Source: Treponema sp. (GTDB taxonomy: Bacteria > Spirochaetota > Spirochaetia > Treponematales > Treponemataceae). From it: a stretch of 9,030 nt of DNA. A program made the translations under genes and the position numbers. This document shows positions 4,344 to 9,030 of the stretch, in pieces. The notes below the pieces were generated by a model that made no database searches, was not told the DNA's origin, and was given only the letters and a program-made list of their open reading frames with translations. Where the stretch lies: positions 1 through 9,030 of the forward strand of contig JAEDJA010000044.1 of NCBI GenBank assembly GCA_016296575.1. The letters run 5' to 3'. Within the stretch, counting starts at the first letter, position 1, and every line of letters begins with the position of its first letter.

Positions 4344-5738
4344 TTAATTTTTTTCAATCTCCGATTCTACCATTCGTTTTGCGTCTTCCAGAAGCTGTTT
4401 GCTTTGTGCCTTGCATTCAAAGGACTGCTGAATAAGTGAGGCAATTTTTTTCTGGATTTGTTCGGGGAGGATTGGGATTGGCAAATTTGATAATTCATCA
4501 AGATTTAAATTTGTCTGTAATCCCTGTCTTGCATATTTTTGGATAATAAGTTGTCCAATTCTTGAATTAAAAAACTGAACAACATATAAATGCTTTAGTT
4601 TTGTCTCATCAAATCTTAAAATTGCAATAGCCTGATTTATATTAGCTTCAAAATCATAATCAAAAATTCCACAACGACCAACTGTTCCTGCAATTGAAAA
4701 TAGTACATCGCCTTTCTTCAATTGGGTTCTTTTCAACAATTCGTTATGAACATCTTTTTTTATGTAAATTAAATCATTTGTATCAATTCGACTTTCGACA
4801 ATATCAACAGCTCTTAAAAATGGAATTCCATCATTGCAATCTGCATAATATTGAGAATCGCCTGCTTTTGGAGTTGAACCACTTGAAACTGGATAATTTA
4901 TAAAATCCTTAATTTTTATTTGTTCAAATCTTGAAAGTTCTTTCTCAATTTCATCATATTTTGGCTGATAATATTCCGCGTCCAGTCTTCCGCTTTGTGC
5001 AAAGTCGCTGAATTTTTTTGTTGTGTGCAAAGTGTTCTTTGGCTGCCAGTCTTTTAATCCAAGTTCACCAAGCAAAAGGTCTTCTGCCTGTGAGTAGAGA
5101 GATTTTGATTCTTCTAGTTTTGCATGAGCAGATTTTACAAGAGATTCTATTTTTGATTGGAAAGTATCAGAAAAAATTGGAATTGGAATTCGTCTGACTT
5201 TATCAAGACTAATTCCTTGCTGAACCATTCCCGTTTGATTTTTTATCATCCAATCCTGACCATATTTACAATTCAAATAAATAATCAAAAATTCTGGAAT
5301 AATATCATTTGTTAATAATTGTATTCTTGCTACATCTTGATTTATATTTGCTGGAAGAACATCTTCTAAAACTATCGCACAAAAACCAACAGTTCCACGA
5401 GTTGATAAAACAATATCTTTTTCTTGCAAAGATGACCTTTTATTTTTATCATCTACCCATTTTGCAAGAGGTTCAGCATCCATCAAATCTGCAAAAAAAT
5501 TCTTACAATTTCGTGCAGCTAACATATGAATTTTAGATTTTTCGTCTCTCTCATAATATCCGTGTTGTCCATCTGTAACAAAAGCAATATTTCCTAATTT
5601 TGTTATTTTTTTGTTCAATAAATTATTTTTTTCAGACAAATATCGTTTTAAGAAAAAGTTTGAATCAATTCTCAATTCTCCATTTTCATTTTTCATTTCG
5701 GAAAATTTTACAACACTAATCTCCAGCCCTTCCAACAA
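4344..5738 (-). CDS. hsdS: Specificity (S) subunit of a BcgI-like/type I restriction-modification system
   Basis: A 464-residue protein from the TTG at 5738. It has two target-recognition domains, about residues 45-190 and 270-425. Their internal duplication is obvious: RGTVGFCAIVLED with PANINQDVARIQL in the first, and AGTVGRCGIFDYD with EANINQAIAILRF in the second. Each ends in a proline-rich strand (VRRIPIPIF, LSNLPIPILP). Helical spacers follow each TRD (about 190-228 and 426-462) and set the gap between the half-sites of a bipartite target. The start is weak: no in-frame ATG before residue 15, only tandem TTG codons with AAGG nearby. The frame is open upstream (NEAKYKALLEGLEIS) right back to the stop codon of the nuclease-methyltransferase gene, where a slippery site allows entry by -1 frameshift. 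Its product would pair with the upstream RM protein to select the sequence cut and methylated. Confidence 0.93.
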   Translation of the reverse strand: MLEGLEISVVKFSEMKNENGELRIDSNFFLKRYLSEKNNLLNKKITKLGNIAFVTDGQHGYYERDEKSKIHMLAARNCKNFFADLMDAEPLAKWVDDKNKRSSLQEKDIVLSTRGTVGFCAIVLEDVLPANINQDVARIQLLTNDIIPEFLIIYLNCKYGQDWMIKNQTGMVQQGISLDKVRRIPIPIFSDTFQSKIESLVKSAHAKLEESKSLYSQAEDLLLGELGLKDWQPKNTLHTTKKFSDFAQSGRLDAEYYQPKYDEIEKELSRFEQIKIKDFINYPVSSGSTPKAGDSQYYADCNDGIPFLRAVDIVESRIDTNDLIYIKKDVHNELLKRTQLKKGDVLFSIAGTVGRCGIFDYDFEANINQAIAILRFDETKLKHLYVVQFFNSRIGQLIIQKYARQGLQTNLNLDELSNLPIPILPEQIQKKIASLIQQSFECKAQSKQLLEDAKRMVESEIEKN

Positions 5739-5780
5739 AGCCTTATACTTTGCTTCATTGAAAGGGCTACTTAGAAAAAA
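5725..5780 (-). promoter_or_regulatory. Candidate -1 programmed frameshift signal joining the RM and S genes
   Basis: On the minus strand the RM gene ends AGT TTT TTC TAA. T TTT TTC (5780-5774) is a canonical -1 slippery heptamer directly before the stop. After a 5-nt spacer comes a stem AGCCCTT/AAGGGCT (5768-5762 and 5731-5725). Inside it is a second stem AGCAAAG/CTTTGTT (5754-5748 and 5740-5734, one G-U pair) with a 7-nt loop. The S frame begins at the shifted codon CTA (5774-5772) and stays open through the whole S gene. The two TTG candidate starts of the S gene lie within the inner stem. Confidence 0.6.
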
Positions 5781-8347
5781 CTTAATCCTTCTTTTTTAGC
5801 AAATTCGGCAAAGGCTTCGGCAATTCCGTCTGCACAGTATCTGCCTTTTGGTTCAAGTTCCGGGTCGTGATTGAATAAATCGTGTTTTACAAAAATATGA
5901 CCGTGGCTGTCTTTTACTCGTTCTGTGTAATCGCTTATTCCGATTGAAGGTACATAGAATTTTTTTTCTTCACTGGACAATGAATTGTATGTTTCAAAGT
6001 CTATTGAATCATTTGCATTCTTTCCAAGAATTAATTCTTCTTTGTACTTTGCCTTTTTCTCATCATCCAGCTTCAAATATTCTTCAATAGAAATTTCTGC
6101 CTTTAGTGTTGCATCAATTTCTTCACCTTTTTTAGGTGTTTTCAAGGCAAATTTTACAGCTTTTTGAATCCATTTTTTATGAGAATTAGAATCAGTTGAA
6201 CCAAAAGCATTTTCAAATTCATCTTCACGATATTTTTTTGAATCAGAATAGCAAACTGTTTCTATTTTTGACTTGCAGTTTTTCTTATTTGCTTTGTCTT
6301 TAACAAGCTCGTCATATTCTTCTTTTGTAACTTCTTTCTTTTCAAAATAGAATTTTTCCAGAGTTTGGTAAGAATAAGTTGTTACATCGAAAAATCGTTC
6401 TGTAACATAAATTTTGTCGCCGGAATTATCTTTTGAAGGTTCCTGCATTGTGGCAAAGAAAATATCGTAATCATCTTTTTTAGGACAAAGTTTTTCATCC
6501 CATTTTTGAACAAATAAAACGCTTGTTTTTGTTCCTGTGTGAGGTTTAAAAGCGTTTCCATGAAGCCCAACAACTGCAAGAATTCTGCAACGTTCTGCAA
6601 TATAATCACGAATATATTTATCGCTTGAGTTGTTAAATCGTCCCTGAGGAAGAACTATCGCCATTCTTCCGCCTGGTTTTAAGAAATTAAGGTTTCTTTC
6701 TATAAACAAAACATCACGACCGACTTTATTTTGAATTTCACCTTTTGCATTTTTTGAAAGGTCATAGCGGCTTAAAATTTTCTTGTCATCCAAATCACCG
6801 GCAAAAGGAGGATTAGCCATCAGAATATCAAAATTGAATTTTTCATAAGAGTTTTGATTTTCTCTTAAACCTTCAAGACGAGTAAAACCTTCGTTATATT
6901 TTGCCCACCAGTCAGGATTTTTTTTAAACTGAGTTTCCCATCGGTCATAATCAAGAGTATTCAGATACAGAACATTTGTATGTCCGTCTCCAGTAATGAT
7001 ATTAAGTATTTTTCCAACACGAACGGCTTTTTCGCTAAAATCAATGGCAAAAACTTTGTCGCGAACATAATCTTTTTCCCACTGTTCACGCTTTGCAGTT
7101 GTAAGATTATCACGCTTGTTCCAAACATGAAGAATTGTGTGCATTGGGAAACCACAACTTCCAGAAGCAGTATCAATCATTGTTTCTTCTTTTTTTGGAT
7201 TAAGCATTCTAACGCACATATCAATTACATAGCGAGGTGTAAAATACTGACCCATTTCGCCTTTTTGATTTTTGTTTACAAGATATTCAAAGGCTTCATC
7301 AACAACTTCAAGGTTTGAGTTAAAAAGTTTTACATTCTGAAATTCAAGAACGCAGCTTTTTACAGTTGATGGCTGCATATCAAGTTTTGTATTTGGAGCA
7401 AATGCACCTTTCCAGTTTTTCTGGGCATCGTCAAAAAGTTTTTCTATTCGTTTAAAAACTTCTGTTTCGTCTTCATCATTTTTTGCCCTGAATTCCAAAA
7501 GTGTAAAATCATCATCATCAATATTTTCAAGAGCTTCGTAATAGCCAATTTCAGAATTGATTTTTTGCTGTCGTTTAATATCGCGGGAAATATAGTCGGC
7601 ATCATCATTATGACTGGATTCATCATACAGTTTGCAGTAAACAAGCTTTAAAATTTCATCAAAACTTTTGTCGCTGGAATCGTTGGCAGAAAATCTCTGT
7701 TCCAGGTCGGAAATAATTTTTTTAAGTGTTTCGGTTCTAAGTCTGTCATGTTTAATAAGATATTTTAAGGTCTGGCGTTCTCCTTTTAAAACATCAGAAA
7801 GATTTTCACCAAACTTTGGTAAAACTGAAATTTCCTGCAATCCACGAGTTTTAGAATTTTCATCAAGATTATTTATATAATATTTTTCTATATCATCACC
7901 GTTTATTAAAGCACCAAGACTTGCACCTTCTACACGACAATAACTTTCAAGCTGTTTTTTCTGCTGGTCAACATCTTTTTCATCAGGTCTTTTAATTTCA
8001 AAAATGATATAGGCTTGAGTTTTGGTAGAGTCGGTAAACACAACGATATCTGCAAAATCTACATTTTCTTTATCACGGCCAACAGATTTTACAGGAAGCT
8101 CAAAAGTAATATTTTCTTTAGGGTAACCAAATTCATTCATCAATTTTTCTGCAAAAAGCTGACGAATAATTTCTTCAGGTTTTATGAGTATTTCTTTATC
8201 ACGAATGATACATTTTGCATAAGGCTTTACACCTTCGCCTAAATCTTTTTCTTCAATACGTTTTTCAAGATTTTTTATTTGTTCTTGTGTAAATTGTTTT
8301 AAGCTTAATTCTGTATCTTTTAATATTTTTGAAATTGAAACTGCCAT
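5771..8347 (-). CDS. Fused restriction nuclease-adenine methyltransferase (BcgI-like RM subunit)
   Basis: An 858-residue protein combining both catalytic activities of an R-M system. Residues about 40-200 form an HsdR-N-like PD-(D/E)XK nuclease: FADIVVF (Asp100), IIFEIKRP (Glu117, Lys119) and QLESY (the QxxxY motif, Gln132 and Tyr136). A helical linker (200-340) leads to an N6-adenine methyltransferase: GQYFTPRYVIDMCV (366-379), SAM-binding motif I DTASGSCGF (392-400), catalytic motif IV NPPF (512-515), and FLKPGGRMAIVLPQGRF (555-571). A lysine-rich C-terminal extension (670-800) ends in EGLSFF. No DEAD-box translocase is present, so cleavage should occur at or beside the recognition site, as in BcgI-type enzymes, rather than after translocation as in type I. 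The ATG at 8347 has AGGAG eight bases upstream. The S gene follows in the -1 frame. This single gene replaces separate hsdR and hsdM. Confidence 0.92.
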   Translation of the reverse strand: MAVSISKILKDTELSLKQFTQEQIKNLEKRIEEKDLGEGVKPYAKCIIRDKEILIKPEEIIRQLFAEKLMNEFGYPKENITFELPVKSVGRDKENVDFADIVVFTDSTKTQAYIIFEIKRPDEKDVDQQKKQLESYCRVEGASLGALINGDDIEKYYINNLDENSKTRGLQEISVLPKFGENLSDVLKGERQTLKYLIKHDRLRTETLKKIISDLEQRFSANDSSDKSFDEILKLVYCKLYDESSHNDDADYISRDIKRQQKINSEIGYYEALENIDDDDFTLLEFRAKNDEDETEVFKRIEKLFDDAQKNWKGAFAPNTKLDMQPSTVKSCVLEFQNVKLFNSNLEVVDEAFEYLVNKNQKGEMGQYFTPRYVIDMCVRMLNPKKEETMIDTASGSCGFPMHTILHVWNKRDNLTTAKREQWEKDYVRDKVFAIDFSEKAVRVGKILNIITGDGHTNVLYLNTLDYDRWETQFKKNPDWWAKYNEGFTRLEGLRENQNSYEKFNFDILMANPPFAGDLDDKKILSRYDLSKNAKGEIQNKVGRDVLFIERNLNFLKPGGRMAIVLPQGRFNNSSDKYIRDYIAERCRILAVVGLHGNAFKPHTGTKTSVLFVQKWDEKLCPKKDDYDIFFATMQEPSKDNSGDKIYVTERFFDVTTYSYQTLEKFYFEKKEVTKEEYDELVKDKANKKNCKSKIETVCYSDSKKYREDEFENAFGSTDSNSHKKWIQKAVKFALKTPKKGEEIDATLKAEISIEEYLKLDDEKKAKYKEELILGKNANDSIDFETYNSLSSEEKKFYVPSIGISDYTERVKDSHGHIFVKHDLFNHDPELEPKGRYCADGIAEAFAEFAKKEGLSFF

Positions 8348-8412
8348 TTGATTAACTCCTAAATCTTGTTACCATATTTTATTATATTCTATTTTCTATC
8401 ATCATGCTATTT

Positions 8413-8446
8413 ACTATATTATACACAAACCAATTCTCAAAATATG
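8413..8446 (-). promoter_or_regulatory. Probable promoter of the R-M operon
   Basis: On the minus strand there is a perfect TATAAT at 8423-8418 with only a weak -35 (CATATT, 8446-8441) 17 bp upstream. A second register, TTGAGA (8440-8435) with TATAGT (8418-8413) and a 16-bp spacer, is also possible. Either gives a leader of roughly 60 nt before the ATG at 8347. Confidence 0.55.
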
Positions 8447-8452
8447 AGAATT
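8432..8452. promoter_or_regulatory. Palindrome overlapping the -35 region of the R-M promoter
   Basis: Perfect 8-bp arms AATTCTCA (8432-8439) and TGAGAATT (8445-8452) are separated by 5 bp. The site covers the -35 region of the promoter, the position expected for a repressor or controller-protein operator. No controller (C) gene is visible in the window. Confidence 0.5.
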
Positions 8453-8478
8453 ATTCCTCCCCGGACAAGGGATTGTAA

Positions 8479-8560
8479 GGGCGGCGAAGCCGTTGTTTGC
8501 GACGGCGGTTGAGCCTGCCGAAACCTCCAGAGCAAACAATGGAGCCGAAAGGCGCAACCC
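8479..8560 (+). repeat. Structured dispersed repeat, copy 3
   Basis: This element is homologous to copy 2 at 1186-1264 but in the opposite orientation. The outer stem is TTGTTTGC/GCAAACAA and the 25-nt core is at 8504-8528 (GGCGGTT...AACCTCC). Compared with copy 2, the last outer-stem pair has changed from T-A to C-G on both sides, a compensatory change that keeps the pairing. Confidence 0.7.
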
Positions 8561-8572
8561 TGAAAAGCCCGG

Positions 8573-8598
8573 TTTTTGCAGCCGTCAGGATGCAAAAA
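8573..8598. repeat. Perfect hairpin TTTTTGCA/TGCAAAAA
   Basis: Eight-base perfect arms (8573-8580 and 8591-8598) surround a 10-nt loop. The hairpin lies between repeat copy 3 and the broken end of the ATPase remnant and is probably part of the same repetitive block. Confidence 0.5.
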
Positions 8599-8617
8599 TG
8601 ACCCCAGCCACTAAAAA

Positions 8618-8848
8618 TTAGAATTCACCAACCATTCCGCCTTCCATTGCAAATCGGTCAAAAGCCTGCTGTAAATCCTGACATTCATAGTACGAAACAA
8701 ACTCTTTAAAACTGAATGGGAAAACTTCTACAGAAAAAGTTCTGCCTGTAAACAATGTTGCAAGCTCTTTGGAAAGCAGAAAGGCATTGGAGCCGGTTAT
8801 GTAGATGTGAAATTTTTCTGATGCATGAAATGAATTTATTGCCTTCAA
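8618..8848 (-). pseudogene. Fragment of an AAA/DUF4143-type ATPase
   Basis: About 75 codons resemble the middle of the AAA_14/DUF4143 ATPase family: FHIYITGSNAFLLSKELATL (sensor-1 region), TGRTFSVEVFPFSFKEFVSY, then FDRFAMEGGM. In the family a proline-containing GG(F/M)P motif and a long C-terminal DUF4143 region follow; here the frame runs into VGEF and a stop at the edge of the repeat block. The N-terminal Walker A and B segments are also missing, the recognisable part starting right at a 38-bp hairpin. The only start available is a TTG. It is thus a two-sided remnant, marking former gene content at the island border. Confidence 0.8.
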
Positions 8849-8885
8849 TTTTGCGGAATAGAAAATAAAATCTATTCCGCAAAAT
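8848..8885. repeat. 38-bp perfect hairpin between the ATPase fragment and fabG-like gene
   Basis: Fifteen-base perfect arms (8848-8862 and 8871-8885) flank an 8-nt A/T loop; the inner part of the arm is GCGGAATAGA. T's precede and A's follow the GC core, the reverse of an intrinsic terminator, although the stem could still stop transcription from the fabG-like gene. It coincides with the broken 5' end of the ATPase fragment. Confidence 0.75.
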
Positions 8886-8941
8886 GAAAAATAATTTAAA
8901 ATTGCGAAACGACCGTTTTTGTAGGAAAATTCCCTTTGAGC

Positions 8942-9030
8942 CTATGCCCTTGCCGCTCCGTCAACATGAAGAACGTCACCTGTTATGTAAGACGCTAAAT
9001 CGCTTGCAAGAAACAAAAATCCATTTGCAA
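8942..9030 (-). CDS. fabG: 3-oxoacyl-ACP reductase FabG-like short-chain dehydrogenase, C-terminal fragment
   Basis: The minus-strand frame entering from the right edge gives ANGFLFLASDLASYITGDVL then HVDGAARA and TAG. The FLASD-ASYITG-VL-VDG pattern is the C-terminal signature of FabG-type SDR enzymes, which reduce 3-oxoacyl-ACP with NADPH in fatty acid synthesis. The catalytic Ser-Tyr-Lys and nucleotide-binding parts lie outside the window. The tail VDGAA differs slightly from the usual VDGG. It is probably the last core gene before the accessory island. Confidence 0.8.
   Translation of the reverse strand, partial: ANGFLFLASDLASYITGDVLHVDGAARA

Noticed and set aside
4694..5799. Plus-strand ORFs inside the S gene
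   Set aside because: Antisense shadows of a clear two-TRD specificity subunit.
5985..8242. Short ORFs on both strands inside the nuclease-methyltransferase gene
   Set aside because: All lie within one continuous 858-codon gene with clear domain motifs; they are frame shadows.
5771..8347. Plain type I HsdM or a BREX/DISARM methyltransferase
   Set aside because: The N-terminal HsdR-N-like nuclease domain is fused to the methyltransferase, and none of the other BREX or DISARM genes are present.
8848..8885. 38-bp hairpin as a classical intrinsic terminator
   Set aside because: Neither strand has a T-tract after the right arm; T's lie on the 5' side and A's on the 3' side of the GC core.

Overview
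This is a low-GC accessory region, most likely from a Treponema-type spirochaete. The clues are the DUF1566/Lcl-C protein of the sort expanded in treponemes, dispersed hairpins built on GGTGGTTGAG...CGAAACCACC, and AT-rich codon use. I could not test the assignment by search. Apart from a fragment at the left edge, every recognisable gene is on the minus strand, so the window reads right to left.

Right edge (8618-9030): the C-terminus of a FabG-like short-chain dehydrogenase, a 38-bp perfect hairpin, and a fragment of an AAA/DUF4143-type ATPase that breaks off into intergenic repeat sequence. This looks like the scarred border between core genome and an accessory island.

Centre (4344-8460): a restriction-modification operon. 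One 858-residue protein carries an HsdR-N-like PD-(D/E)XK nuclease domain followed by a gamma-class N6-adenine methyltransferase (DTASGSCGF and NPPF motifs), with no helicase motor. It is followed by a two-TRD specificity subunit. The layout matches BcgI-like (type IIB/IIG) two-subunit systems. The junction has a canonical -1 slippery heptamer (T TTT TTC) directly before the stop codon, a 5-nt spacer, a two-tier stem-loop, and the S gene open in the -1 frame with no good start codon of its own. A programmed frameshift making a single-chain R-M-S enzyme is therefore plausible.

Island 3' half (1318-4340): a decayed small gene overlapping the start of a DUF3800 protein, a DUF1016/YhcG nuclease remnant with an internal deletion, and a toxin-antitoxin pair. 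The pair is a MqsR-like toxin followed by an antitoxin with a YgiT/MqsA-type zinc ribbon, an HTH and a C-terminal Panacea (DUF4065) domain. Its promoter is near-consensus and lies so close to the first ATG that the message would be almost leaderless.

Left part (1-1317): the C-terminus of a small membrane peptide with the layout of a type I toxin. A strong opposing promoter and hairpins predict an antisense RNA over its 3' end. Next comes a repeat-rich non-coding stretch, then a DUF1566/Lcl-C C-terminal domain gene with a decayed 5' end.

Two related copies of a structured repeat (1186-1264 and 8479-8560) lie in opposite orientation on either side of the defence cluster. No tRNA, rRNA, CRISPR array, transposase, integrase or reverse transcriptase was seen.
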